64,000 nt of DNA from Methylocystis echinoides (GTDB lineage: Bacteria; Pseudomonadota; Alphaproteobacteria; Rhizobiales; Beijerinckiaceae): assembly GCF_027923385.1 (NCBI RefSeq), contig NZ_BSEC01000001.1:1934501-1998500 (forward strand), written 5' to 3'. Shown in pieces: positions 47,610 through 56,116 of the stretch. The notes under the pieces are model-generated. The model worked only from the letters and a program-made list of their open reading frames with translations, was not told where the DNA came from and did no database searches. How positions within the stretch are numbered: position 1 is the stretch's first letter; the number at the start of each line of letters is the position of its first letter. The position numbers and the translations under genes are program-made.

Positions 47610-49135
47610 CAGACCACTGACAAACCCCCGTCATTTTTGGCGGGGGTTTTTAATTTGGTCTCGGGCGGTCTGAGGTGTCGGATTTGTTGTCGGGTTAGGA
47701 TGTCTTGGCCTGTCAGGCGGGCCTTGGCTCTGCCCTGCTGGCGGTCAGGAGGGCGATTTTCTTCATATTCTGCGCGGCGGCGGCGAGCAGACATTGCCAC
47801 CGCACCCGCAAAAGTCCCCGGAACCTCGCATAGCGGTGGCCGAAGAGCTGCTTGGCGTCGGCGAAAGAGCGCTCGACCGTCTCCTTGCGGCGTTTGTAGA
47901 TGAACCTGCCTTCGGTCGTGAGGCGATGGGCGTCGACCCGATCGCGCGCGTCCTGCCAGACATGGCGGGTGATGGCGCGCTCGGCCTTGGCGTTGCCGGT
48001 GCAGGAGGAAAGCAGCGGACAGGCGCGGCACTGATCCGGGTCCGACGTGTAATGGCGGTAGCCTGTGCGGTCGGTCGTGGCGTAGGTCAGCGCCTGGCCC
48101 TGTGGGCAGCGGTAGACGTCGGCCTCGGCGTCATATTTGAAGGCGCTCTTGCGCATCATGCCGGGCCTGGGCGGCGTCGGGTTGCGATAACCCGTCACCC
48201 CGTAAAGCCCGCGATCCTCCAGACCCTTGGCGATGCCCGCCGTGGCGTAGCCCGCGTCCAGCCCCACCGCCCGCACATCGAGATCGAACCGTTCCCGCTG
48301 CCGGTCGAGCCGCGTCAGATAGACGATGCTGTCATGCACATTCGCCGGCGTCGCAAAACTGTCCAGGATGATGCCGTGACGCCCGTCCACCGTGCGGTGA
48401 TCGAGATAGAAGAAGCCCTTCGGCTTCCCATCCCGCACCATGTAGCCGCTCTCGGGATCCGTGCGGGAAACCTTGGTTTCGACCACCGGCGGCTGGCGCT
48501 TCTTCTCCGGCAAAGGCTTCCTGCCATGCGCGGCGCGATCTTCCTCGACCGCCGCGTCCAGCGCCGCCCAATAGTCGGCCCGCGACTTCTCGACCATGGC
48601 CTTGTCGAACCTGTTCCTGTTGGCGGAGGCCTTCAGATGGGTCGAGTCGGTGTAGAGAACCTTCCCCGACACGAAGCCCCGCGTCATCGCCTGCTCGACA
48701 ATGCGGTCGAAAATGTCCTGTGCGACGCTCTCGTCCTGAAAGCGGCGGCGGCGGTTCTGGCTCAGGGTCGAGGCGTCGAAGACCTTGTCTGTCAGCTTCA
48801 GCCGCAGGAACCAGCGATAGGCGACATTGACCTCGATCTCGCGCACGAGCTGGCGCTCGGAGCGCACGCCGAACAGATAGCCAATGAACAGCGCCTTGAA
48901 CATCAGCGTCGGATCGAGCGGCGGCCGCCCGTTGTCCGGGCAGTAAAGACCCGCCACACGATCATGGATGAACGAGAAATCGACCGCCGCCTCGATCTTG
49001 CGAAGCAGGTGATCAGCGGGGACAAGCTCATCGAGCGTCACCATCTCGAGAGCTGTCTGTTCGGGGCCGGGCTTGCGAAGCATGACACATGAATCAAAAA
49101 CCCCCGGCTCACGCCAGGGGTTTGTCAGCAGTCTG
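47610..49135 (-). mobile_element. Insertion sequence, IS1182-like, 1526 bp
   Basis: The terminal inverted repeats are CAGACCACTGACAAACCCC (47610-47628) and the complement of 49117-49135, CAGACTGCTGACAAACCCC: 19 bp with two mismatches. Immediately inside each end is another hairpin (AAACCCCCG with CGGGGGTTT at the left, AAACCCCCGGC with GCCAGGGGTTT at the right). One transposase gene fills the element. Both sides carry the same 26-bp palindrome, consistent with a long target-site duplication at a terminator hairpin. The element looks intact and recent. Confidence 0.93.
47713..49083 (-). CDS. IS1182-family transposase
   Basis: A 456-residue DDE transposase. The N-terminal DUF772-type domain spans ALFIGYLFGVRSERQLVREIEVNVAYRWFLRL. 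The first catalytic aspartate is in LYTDSTHLKASANRN, the second in AVGLDAGYATAGIAKGL, and the glutamate in the C-terminal RRKETVERSFADAKQLFGHRYARFRGL (the Y-(2)-R-(3)-E-(6)-K type signature). A CxxC zinc-like knuckle (CRACPLLSSC) lies between them. The gene is complete with no frameshift. Confidence 0.95.
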   Translation of the reverse strand: MLRKPGPEQTALEMVTLDELVPADHLLRKIEAAVDFSFIHDRVAGLYCPDNGRPPLDPTLMFKALFIGYLFGVRSERQLVREIEVNVAYRWFLRLKLTDKVFDASTLSQNRRRRFQDESVAQDIFDRIVEQAMTRGFVSGKVLYTDSTHLKASANRNRFDKAMVEKSRADYWAALDAAVEEDRAAHGRKPLPEKKRQPPVVETKVSRTDPESGYMVRDGKPKGFFYLDHRTVDGRHGIILDSFATPANVHDSIVYLTRLDRQRERFDLDVRAVGLDAGYATAGIAKGLEDRGLYGVTGYRNPTPPRPGMMRKSAFKYDAEADVYRCPQGQALTYATTDRTGYRHYTSDPDQCRACPLLSSCTGNAKAERAITRHVWQDARDRVDAHRLTTEGRFIYKRRKETVERSFADAKQLFGHRYARFRGLLRVRWQCLLAAAAQNMKKIALLTASRAEPRPA

Positions 49136-49161
49136 AAAGCCGGGCAGGGGCGCCCGGCTTT
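49136..49161. repeat. Right copy of the 26-bp target duplication (palindromic)
   Basis: Identical to 47584-47609. It is 25 bp downstream of the rpsI stop and still forms the rpsI terminator stem, but on the minus strand the stem is now followed by CAGACTGC of the insertion sequence instead of a long U-tract. Confidence 0.92.
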
Positions 49162-49186
49162 GATGATCGTTGAGGGTCTGCGAGGC

Positions 49187-49663
49187 TTAGCGCTTCGAGA
49201 ACTGGAACGACCGACGCGCTTTGCGCTTGCCGTATTTCTTGCGCTCGACCACGCGCGAGTCGCGGGTGAGGAAGCCTTCCTTCTTGAGCGGGGAGCGCAG
49301 CTCCGGCTCGTAATGCGTCAGCGCCTTGGCGAGGCCGTGGCGCACCGCGCCGGCCTGACCCGAGAGACCGCCGCCGGCGACCGACACCACGAGGTCATAC
49401 TGACCCGCGCGCTTCGCGACGCCCAGCGGCTGCTGGAGGATCATGCGCAGCACCGGACGCGCGAAATAGACCTCGACGTCGCGGCCGTTGACGGTGATCT
49501 TGCCGGAGCCCGGCTTGATCCACACGCGGGCGACAGCGTTCTTGCGCTTACCGGTGGCGTAGGCGCGGCCGTATTTGTCGAGCTTCTGCTCATGCTTCGG
49601 CGCCTCGGCGGCGACTGCGGCCTGATTGAGGTCGGCGAGAGAGGAAAGGGTGGTCTCGGCCAT
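49187..49663 (-). CDS. rpsI: 30S ribosomal protein S9
   Basis: A 158-residue S9. The conserved core begins [23 protein letters not shown] and ends in the invariant [12 protein letters not shown] tail that reaches the ribosomal P site. There is a 30-residue N-terminal extension typical of alphaproteobacteria. It is 2 bp downstream of rplM. Its terminator hairpin is the target of the adjacent insertion sequence. Confidence 0.98.
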   Translation of the reverse strand: MAETTLSSLADLNQAAVAAEAPKHEQKLDKYGRAYATGKRKNAVARVWIKPGSGKITVNGRDVEVYFARPVLRMILQQPLGVAKRAGQYDLVVSVAGGGLSGQAGAVRHGLAKALTHYEPELRSPLKKEGFLTRDSRVVERKKYGKRKARRSFQFSKR

Positions 49664-49665
49664 GA

Positions 49666-50136
49666 TCAGGCGCTCCGGCTATTCTTGGCGTTCAGGGCGG
49701 CGATGTCGAGCGTCTGCGGGTTCTGCGCCTCATGCGGATGCGCGCCGCCCTTGTAGACGCGCAGGTTGCTGAGTTGCTGGCGGCCGAGCGGACCGCGCGG
49801 CAGCATGCGCTGAACAGCCTTTTCGAGCACGCGCTCGGGGAAGCGGCCTTCGAGGATGAACTTGGCCGAACGCTCCTTGATGCCGCCCGGGAAGCCGGTG
49901 TGATGGTGGTAGACCTTTTGGTCGCGCTTGCGGCCGGTCAGGACAACCTTGTCGGCGTTGATGACGATGATGTTGTCGCCGTCATCCATATGGGGGGTGA
50001 AGGTGGCCTTGTGCTTGCCGCGCAGGCGCAGGGCGATGATCGTGGCGAGGCGGCCGACGACGAGCCCGGAGGCGTCGATCAGCACCCATTTCTTTTCGAT
50101 GTCGGCGGGGGTCGCCGAATAGGTCTTGCCGTACAT
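49666..50136 (-). CDS. rplM: 50S ribosomal protein L13
   Basis: A 156-residue L13, with [38 protein letters not shown] and [38 protein letters not shown] matching the family. I chose ATG 50134-50136, giving the usual [17 protein letters not shown] start. It forms the standard rplM-rpsI operon. Confidence 0.97.
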   Translation of the reverse strand: MYGKTYSATPADIEKKWVLIDASGLVVGRLATIIALRLRGKHKATFTPHMDDGDNIIVINADKVVLTGRKRDQKVYHHHTGFPGGIKERSAKFILEGRFPERVLEKAVQRMLPRGPLGRQQLSNLRVYKGGAHPHEAQNPQTLDIAALNAKNSRSA

Positions 50137-50274
50137 GGGATGAGAATTCCGTCTGAACGAACTGTTCGGATGGGGGTGGATAGGCGAAGCGGGGGCGAGG
50201 GTCAAGCGAATTTACAGAAGTGCCTACCGACTTTTTTCCCGGGAATCCTGTGGTTTCCGGATGATGGTATCATT

Positions 50275-50439
50275 TTACCTCACAAAGGGCGGCTCGCGCC
50301 GCGATATCGCGAGGCCGAAGTAGCCCGCCAATGCACAAAAGATCGCGGCCACCAGCAGCCCTGGTCCCGTGTCGAGGGAACCGCCACCGGTCCCGGCCGG
50401 CGCGCGAACGCCTTCCCATCGTTCGTCGAAATCGGACAT
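50275..50439 (-). CDS. Small membrane protein, unknown
   Basis: A 54-residue frame, MSDFDERWEGVRAPAG..., with a glycine-rich stretch, one transmembrane helix (GPGLLVAAIFCALAGYFGLA) and a basic tail. It resembles a small real membrane protein more than random sequence. It is antisense to the first 70 bases of the frame used for the truncated chemotaxis gene, so the two starts cannot both be far upstream. Low to moderate certainty. Confidence 0.4.
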   Translation of the reverse strand: MSDFDERWEGVRAPAGTGGGSLDTGPGLLVAAIFCALAGYFGLAISRREPPFVR

Positions 50440-51361
50440 CCTCACCGTTCGCATTCGTTCGCAGTTTCCCAACGGTTATGAACAACTCAAGGTGGATTTC
50501 AATTCGGCCCTCGAGGCGATGGACAGTCTGATTCAGGGCATCCGCGTGACAACCGACGGCGTTTCGACGGGCGTTGCGGAAATCACGTACGCCGCCGAGG
50601 ATTTGTCGAAACGGACCGAACAGCAGGCCGCCTCCCTGGAGGAGACGGCGGCGGCTCTCGGGGAACTGACCGCCACGGTAAAGCAGACGGCCAACGGCGC
50701 CCATGAGGCGCGTCAGTTCGTGACCGATGCGCGCACGGGCGCATTCAGGTCAGGCGAAATCGTCAAACAGGCGGTGGACGCCATGGGGCAGATCGAGTCG
50801 TCGTCCCGTCAGATTTCGCAGATCATCGGCGTGATCGACGAGATCGCCTTTCAGACGAATCTGCTTGCCCTGAACGCCGGGGTGGAGGCGGCGCGCGCCG
50901 GCGAATCGGGTCGCGGATTCGCCGTGGTCGCTTCCGAGGTGCGCGCGCTGGCGCAGCGCTCCGCCGATGCGGCGCGGCAGATCAAGAGACTGATTCAGAT
51001 TTCCGAGGGCCATGTCGGAAATGGCGTGAAGCATGTCAGCGAAACCGGTGAGGCGCTGACGGCGATTGTCGACCATGTCATGCAGATCGATGCGTTGATC
51101 ACGTCGATGGCGCAATCCGCGCAAGAGCAGTCGTCGGCGCTCGGGGAGGTCAACACCGCCGTCGGCCAGATGGATCAGATGACCCAGCAGAACGCGGCCG
51201 TGGTTGAGGAGACGACCGCCGCAGCGACGATGATGCGTCAAAATGCGACTGACCTGGCGGCGCGGATTCAACGCTTCAGCGTCACGGCCGTTGAGGGAGA
51301 GACGCTCGACATTAACAGGACTTCGGCGGGGCGCGTTCAATCCCGGCGTCGCGCCGGGTAA
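50369..51361 (+). CDS. N-terminally truncated methyl-accepting chemotaxis protein
   Basis: Only the cytoplasmic part of a chemoreceptor is present. Recognisable sequence begins around 50463 with FPNGYEQLKVDFNSALEAMD, the end of a HAMP-like region, and runs through the signalling hairpin tip (IIGVIDEIAFQTNLLALNAGVEAARAGESGRGFAVVASEVRALAQRSADAA) to the end of the coiled coil. No sensor domain or transmembrane helix precedes it. The start is therefore uncertain, and the reading frame before 50463 has no family likeness. It may be a decayed 5'-truncated gene or a soluble receptor. No other chemotaxis genes are nearby. Confidence 0.65.
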   Translation: MSREPPPVPAGARTPSHRSSKSDILTVRIRSQFPNGYEQLKVDFNSALEAMDSLIQGIRVTTDGVSTGVAEITYAAEDLSKRTEQQAASLEETAAALGELTATVKQTANGAHEARQFVTDARTGAFRSGEIVKQAVDAMGQIESSSRQISQIIGVIDEIAFQTNLLALNAGVEAARAGESGRGFAVVASEVRALAQRSADAARQIKRLIQISEGHVGNGVKHVSETGEALTAIVDHVMQIDALITSMAQSAQEQSSALGEVNTAVGQMDQMTQQNAAVVEETTAAATMMRQNATDLAARIQRFSVTAVEGETLDINRTSAGRVQSRRRAG

Positions 51362-51362
51362 G

Positions 51363-51396
51363 AAAAAACCCTCCCTCCGGTCGCCCGGAGAGAGGG
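51363..51396 (-). terminator. Rho-independent terminator of glnK-amtB
   Basis: On the minus strand an imperfect 12-bp stem (CCCTCTCTCCGG/CCGGAGGGAGGG) with a 4-base loop is followed by TTTTTTC. It ends about 30-60 bp past the amtB stop and sits 1 bp beyond the convergent chemotaxis gene. Confidence 0.88.
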
Positions 51397-51424
51397 GTGT
51401 TGTGCAATTCCTCGGGTCGCCCCT

Positions 51425-52741
51425 TTACTGGTGCAGCGCTTCACCGTGCAGCGCGATGTCGAGGCCTTCGCGCTCGTCGTCGCTGTTGACGCGCAGCGTG
51501 GCGAAAAGCGACACGATCTTCAGCGTGATCAGCGTGCCGATGACGCACCAGACGACCGTCACGCCAACGCCGATCGCCTGCACGACGAGCTGGTGGGGAT
51601 CGCCTTCCAGCAGGCCCGCGACGCCGGGGGTCGATTCCGAGGCCGTCACGGCGCGGGTTGCGAAGACGCCGGCGAGGAGCGTGCCCATGATGCCGCCGAC
51701 GCCATGGACGCCGAAGACGTCGAGCGTGTCGTCGTAGCGGAACTTGTGTTTGGCGACCGTGCAGAACCAGTAGCAGACGGCGCCGGCGATCAGGCCGATG
51801 ACGACGCCCTGCCACGGCAGGACATAGCCGGAGGCCGGCGTGATGGTGCCGAGACCCGCCACCGCGCCGGAGATGACGCCGAGCACCGAGGGCTTGCCGC
51901 GTTGGAGCCACTCGAGCCCGCTCCACACCAGCGCGCCGGCGCAGGCGGCAAGGTGGGTCGCGACGATGGCGAAGACGGCGCGCGAATTGGCGCCCAGCGC
52001 CGACCCGCCGTTGAAGCCGAACCAGCCGACCCACAACAGCCCCGTGCCGACGACCGCGAGCGACAGATCGAAGGGCGAGAGGTTCTCGCGGCCGAAGCCG
52101 ACGCGATTGCCCAGCACCAGCGCGCAGACCAGGCCGGCGATGCCGGCGTTGATATGCACCACCGTGCCGCCGGCGAAATCGAGCAGCCCCATTTTCTGCA
52201 GGAAGCCGCCGCCCCACACCCAATGCGCCGAGGGCACATAGACGATGAACAGCCAGACCACGCAGAAGAGTATGAAGGCGGAAAACTTCATGCGCTCCGC
52301 GACCGAGCCGCCGACCAGCGCGCAGGTGATGACCGCGAAAGTCATCTGATAGGCCATGAACAGGATTTCGGGGATGGTGGTTGCGAGCGGGCTCACGGTG
52401 TCCATCCCGACCCCCTTCAGCATCACCCGCGCGGCGTCGCCGATATAGGCGCCGTCGCCGGAGAAGGTGAGGCTGTAGGCCACGCCGATCCACAGCAGCG
52501 AGACGATCGCCGTGGCGATCAGACTTTGCGCCATGGTGGCGAGCACGTTTTTCTTGCGCACCATGCCGCTGTAGAACAGCGCGAGACCCGGCAGGGTCAT
52601 CATCAGCACGAGCGCGGTCGCGACGATCATGAAGGCGGTGTCCGCCCCGTCGATCTTCGGCGCGTCCTGGGCGAGCGCCGGGGTGGCCGCCAGCGCGGCG
52701 ACGACGGCGGCGATCCGTCCCATTATGAGGGAATGGCGCAT
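51425..52741 (-). CDS. amtB: Ammonium transporter
   Basis: A 438-residue Amt protein with a cleavable N-terminal signal-like helix (GRIAAVVAALAATPALAQ) and 11 transmembrane helices. The signature DFAGGTVVHINAGIAGLVCALV carries the first pore histidine region, and DDTLDVFGVHGVGGIMGTLLAGVFA the second pore histidine. It imports ammonium. It is 22 bp downstream of glnK, whose product plugs the channel under nitrogen sufficiency. Confidence 0.97.
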   Translation of the reverse strand: MRHSLIMGRIAAVVAALAATPALAQDAPKIDGADTAFMIVATALVLMMTLPGLALFYSGMVRKKNVLATMAQSLIATAIVSLLWIGVAYSLTFSGDGAYIGDAARVMLKGVGMDTVSPLATTIPEILFMAYQMTFAVITCALVGGSVAERMKFSAFILFCVVWLFIVYVPSAHWVWGGGFLQKMGLLDFAGGTVVHINAGIAGLVCALVLGNRVGFGRENLSPFDLSLAVVGTGLLWVGWFGFNGGSALGANSRAVFAIVATHLAACAGALVWSGLEWLQRGKPSVLGVISGAVAGLGTITPASGYVLPWQGVVIGLIAGAVCYWFCTVAKHKFRYDDTLDVFGVHGVGGIMGTLLAGVFATRAVTASESTPGVAGLLEGDPHQLVVQAIGVGVTVVWCVIGTLITLKIVSLFATLRVNSDDEREGLDIALHGEALHQ

Positions 52742-52763
52742 GATTTCTTCTCTTGGCTGAGGG

Positions 52764-53144
<381 letters not shown>

Positions 53145-53146
53145 TC

Positions 53147-53162
53147 AGCAATCCTCATGCCA
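53147..53162 (-). promoter_or_regulatory. Probable sigma-54 promoter of glnK-amtB
   Basis: On the minus strand the sequence is TGGCATGAGGATTGCT, matching the -24/-12 consensus TGGCAC-N5-TTGCW at all but one position. A start about 12 bases downstream gives a leader of about 35 bases before glnK. Nitrogen-controlled (NtrC/RpoN) expression is the expected regulation. Confidence 0.8.
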
Positions 53163-53387
53163 GACTGCGCAATGAATGAACGAAGCGACGACTGAACGGG
53201 CGCCTTGCCGGCCATGGGCGCCCATAAGGCGCCAGGCGCTTAAAAATTCCTCAAAATGTCCAAACAAATGGCGCAGTGTTTCCGCTCTCGCGCCCTCTGC
53301 GGCCGCCCATGGTTCAGCATCTGTTCAGCACGGAAAATCCTGAATAGGCTGATGGTTACAAGGCGCGGGCGGCTCGGGAGACGAAAC

Positions 53388-56042
53388 ATGCGGTTTTTTC
53401 GGACATTGGCGCTCGCGGCCGTCGCGCTGCTCGCTCTGGCGGCGGGGAGGGGCGCGGAGGCGGCGGAGCGGCGCCTCGCGCTTGTCATCGGCGAGGCGGC
53501 CTATCCCGAAAAGCCCCTCGCCACGGCGGCCAATGACGCCGGACTCGTCGCGCAGACCCTTCAGGCCGCGGGTTTCGACGTCACCGGCGCGCGCGACCTC
53601 GAGGAGGCGGCGCTCAAACAGGCGTTCCGGGACTTTCTCGACAAGGTGACCGAGGCCGGAAAGGACGCGGTCGCCTTTGTCTATGTGTCCGGCTACGGCG
53701 TTCAGCTCGAGGGCGAAAACTATATCGTCCCGGTGGATGCGAAGATCGCCCGCGATTCCGACATCCCGATGCGGGCGCTGCGGGTTTCGGATTATCTCAA
53801 GCCGCTGACGGCTTCCGGCGCGAAGCTGAACGTCGTCGTGCTGGATGCGGCGCGCGCGAACCCCTTCAAACTGGCGGGCCAGCCCATCGCCGGCGGGCTT
53901 GCGCTTTATGAACCGGGTGGGCCGACCCTGCTCGCCTTCAACGCCGCGCCCGGGACCGTCGCGCCGGCGGCGGACAAGGATTACGGCCCCTACGCCCATG
54001 CGCTCGCGGAGATGATGCGCGACGGCGGGCGGCCGCTGATGGAGGTCTTCGAGAATACGCGCCTGCGCGTCTCGGAAATGACCAAGGGCGCCCAAATCCC
54101 CTGGAATTCGCAGAAGATCGAAACCAGCTTCGTGTTCTTCGAGCGCGAGGCCGGGGCGCCGCCGCGCAAGGAGGACGCCGCCCGTCTGTCGCAGCCGATC
54201 AGCGCGCTGGGGCCGGACGACGGTTTCTCCGCCGCGCTGCGGCGCGACACGCTGCAAGGCTATCAGGATTATGTCGCGACCTATCCGGCCTCGCCCTACG
54301 CCAAACGGGCGCGGGCGATGGCGGCGGCGCGGCGCGAGGCGATGACCTGGCGGCGCTCGCGTCTCATGGACACGCCGGACGCCTACTGGTCCTATCTGCG
54401 CCGCTATCCCAAGGGGCCGCACGCCTGGGACGCGCGCCGGCGTCTGGCCGAACTGCGTTACGAACTGGAGCCGCCGGCCGAATTCGCCGCCGTCGATTAC
54501 GGCTACCCGCCGCCGCCGCCGGATGAGCTCGTCTTCGTCGAGCAGCCGGTCGTCTATTTCGACGATCCGGTCTGGGCGTTTCCGCCGCCGCCCCCGCCGC
54601 CGATCTATTTCCTGCCGCCGCCGCCGCCGGACTTCATCGTCCTGCCGCCCCCGGTGGTGATCGCCGTGCCCTATATGCTGCCGGCGCCGCCCTATGTGCC
54701 GGTCCCGGTCTGGCAGCGCCCGCCGGCCTATATCGCGCCGCCGCAGAACAATTTCATCTTCACCAACATGCACAACGCCGTGATGGTGAACCCGGCGGAG
54801 AACCGGGTGATCGTCCGCAGCCCGGCGGGCGGGGTGATCGCGACCGAAGCGCTCACGGGGGCTGCGGTCGGAGCAGGGGCGGTGGGCGTCGGCGCCACGC
54901 TGCCGCAGGTCATCAGCAAGCGGAACCCGCCGGTCGCGCCGGTTGGCGTGACGCCGCCGGGCGGACAGGCTCCCGGTCTTGCTCCCGGTCTTGCGCCCGG
55001 CGCGGAGCGGCCAGCGACGCTTCCGGCCGGCGCGACGGGGAAAGATCAGCCTTCCGGCGCGGGCGCTCTTCCGGCCGGAGGAGTCCCCGGCGGAGTGACG
55101 AAAGATCATGCGCTGCCTAAGCTTCCGGCGGGCGGCGAGCCTATGCCGGGCGGCCAGCGCCCCCGGCCGCAGGACGCGACCATCACCGGGCCGGAGAACG
55201 CGCCGCATGGCCGCGACAAGCGCGAGCCAGGCGCGCCCGCCGGCGTCTCGGGCGACCATGCGCTGCCCGCGCCAGCCAACGCAGACGCCGCCCCCGGCGG
55301 GGCGGGGCGTCGCGGCCGGCGGGACCAGCCGGCGGGCGATCGCCTTCCGACCGGCGACCGGCTTCCGCCAATTGGCGGGCATGATCGTTTGGCGCCGCCG
55401 GCCGACGCCGTCGCGCCAACTGGCGCCGCCTCCTCCGCCGGGGAACGTCCCGGCAGGCGTCCGCCGCCGCGCGGCGATGTGGCCCGGCCGGACCGCCTGC
55501 AACCGACGTCGCCCATGGGCGGCGAGCGGCCGGGGCGCCAGCCGCCGGCAGGCCTGGAGTCGGGCGGTCAAATGACGCCCTTTCCCGGCGAGAGCCGTCC
55601 GCATCGCAATGCCCGCCCCGAGCGCCCGCCGCCGCAGGACGACATGGGCGGTTTTGGCGGACCGCCGTCGGGCAGGATGCGCGGCGATCCGATGGGCGGG
55701 GACATGCGCGCGCCCGCGCGGATGCGTCCGCCGCCAGTTGACGCGCCCGAAATGCGGGGATTCCCCGGCGGCAATCCCATGCGCGGCATGCCAAGGGATG
55801 TCATGCCAAGGGACGTCATGCCAAGGGACGCCATGCCGCGCGAAATGGCGCCGCCGCGTCCCGAGCCGCCGCGTTATCAGGGCGGCGGGTTCCCCGGCGG
55901 CGCGCCGCCGCAGATGCGGGAGATGGGGCGCCCGGCTATGCCGATGCCCGCGCCGCAGCCTGCGCGTTCGCGCGACGACGGGCCGCGGCGCCATGGCGAG
56001 GACGGCGGCGGGCCGCCGGGCTTCGGGGGCATGATGAGATGA
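53388..56042 (+). CDS. Caspase-fold protein lacking catalytic residues, with long Pro/Gly-rich tail
   Basis: An 884-residue protein with a signal peptide (1-26), then a peptidase C14 (caspase-like) domain at about 27-260: RRLALVIGEAAYP, DAVAFVYVSGYGVQLEGENYIVPVDA and VVLDAARANPF. In active family members these motifs read SGHG and DACR. Here the histidine is Y103 and the cysteine is A155, so it should be inactive. Residues about 300-390 hold a repeat-like helical region. Residues 390-884 are low-complexity, rich in proline, glycine and arginine, with PPPPP runs. ATG 53388 follows GGGAG. The secreted location and tail suggest a structural or scaffold role, which is inference. Confidence 0.85.
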   Translation: MRFFRTLALAAVALLALAAGRGAEAAERRLALVIGEAAYPEKPLATAANDAGLVAQTLQAAGFDVTGARDLEEAALKQAFRDFLDKVTEAGKDAVAFVYVSGYGVQLEGENYIVPVDAKIARDSDIPMRALRVSDYLKPLTASGAKLNVVVLDAARANPFKLAGQPIAGGLALYEPGGPTLLAFNAAPGTVAPAADKDYGPYAHALAEMMRDGGRPLMEVFENTRLRVSEMTKGAQIPWNSQKIETSFVFFEREAGAPPRKEDAARLSQPISALGPDDGFSAALRRDTLQGYQDYVATYPASPYAKRARAMAAARREAMTWRRSRLMDTPDAYWSYLRRYPKGPHAWDARRRLAELRYELEPPAEFAAVDYGYPPPPPDELVFVEQPVVYFDDPVWAFPPPPPPPIYFLPPPPPDFIVLPPPVVIAVPYMLPAPPYVPVPVWQRPPAYIAPPQNNFIFTNMHNAVMVNPAENRVIVRSPAGGVIATEALTGAAVGAGAVGVGATLPQVISKRNPPVAPVGVTPPGGQAPGLAPGLAPGAERPATLPAGATGKDQPSGAGALPAGGVPGGVTKDHALPKLPAGGEPMPGGQRPRPQDATITGPENAPHGRDKREPGAPAGVSGDHALPAPANADAAPGGAGRRGRRDQPAGDRLPTGDRLPPIGGHDRLAPPADAVAPTGAASSAGERPGRRPPPRGDVARPDRLQPTSPMGGERPGRQPPAGLESGGQMTPFPGESRPHRNARPERPPPQDDMGGFGGPPSGRMRGDPMGGDMRAPARMRPPPVDAPEMRGFPGGNPMRGMPRDVMPRDVMPRDAMPREMAPPRPEPPRYQGGGFPGGAPPQMREMGRPAMPMPAPQPARSRDDGPRRHGEDGGGPPGFGGMMR
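55788..55832 (+). repeat. Three tandem 15-bp repeats in the tail of the caspase-fold gene
   Basis: ATGCCAAGGGAYGYC occurs three times in a row, encoding MPRDV, MPRDV and MPRDA, followed by a degenerate fourth unit, MPREM. The repeats are almost identical at the DNA level, so unit number could vary between strains. Confidence 0.85.
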
Positions 56043-56059
56043 GGCGCGCGCCCTCGTTT

Positions 56060-56081
56060 GACCCTCGCTGACGCGAGGGTC
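56060..56081. terminator. Hairpin after the caspase-fold gene
   Basis: A perfect 9-bp stem GACCCTCGC/GCGAGGGTC with a TGAC loop, 18 bp after the stop. The same stem with a GTCA loop is part of the intergenic repeat at 40788-40807. It lies between convergent genes. Confidence 0.6.
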
Positions 56082-56116
56082 GCCCTTTCACGCGACCGGG
56101 CGAAGGAAGCGAACGG

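Noticed and set aside
53325..55994. 889-codon minus-strand open frame
   Set aside because: Antisense shadow of the caspase-fold gene; Arg/His/Pro-rich with no domain.
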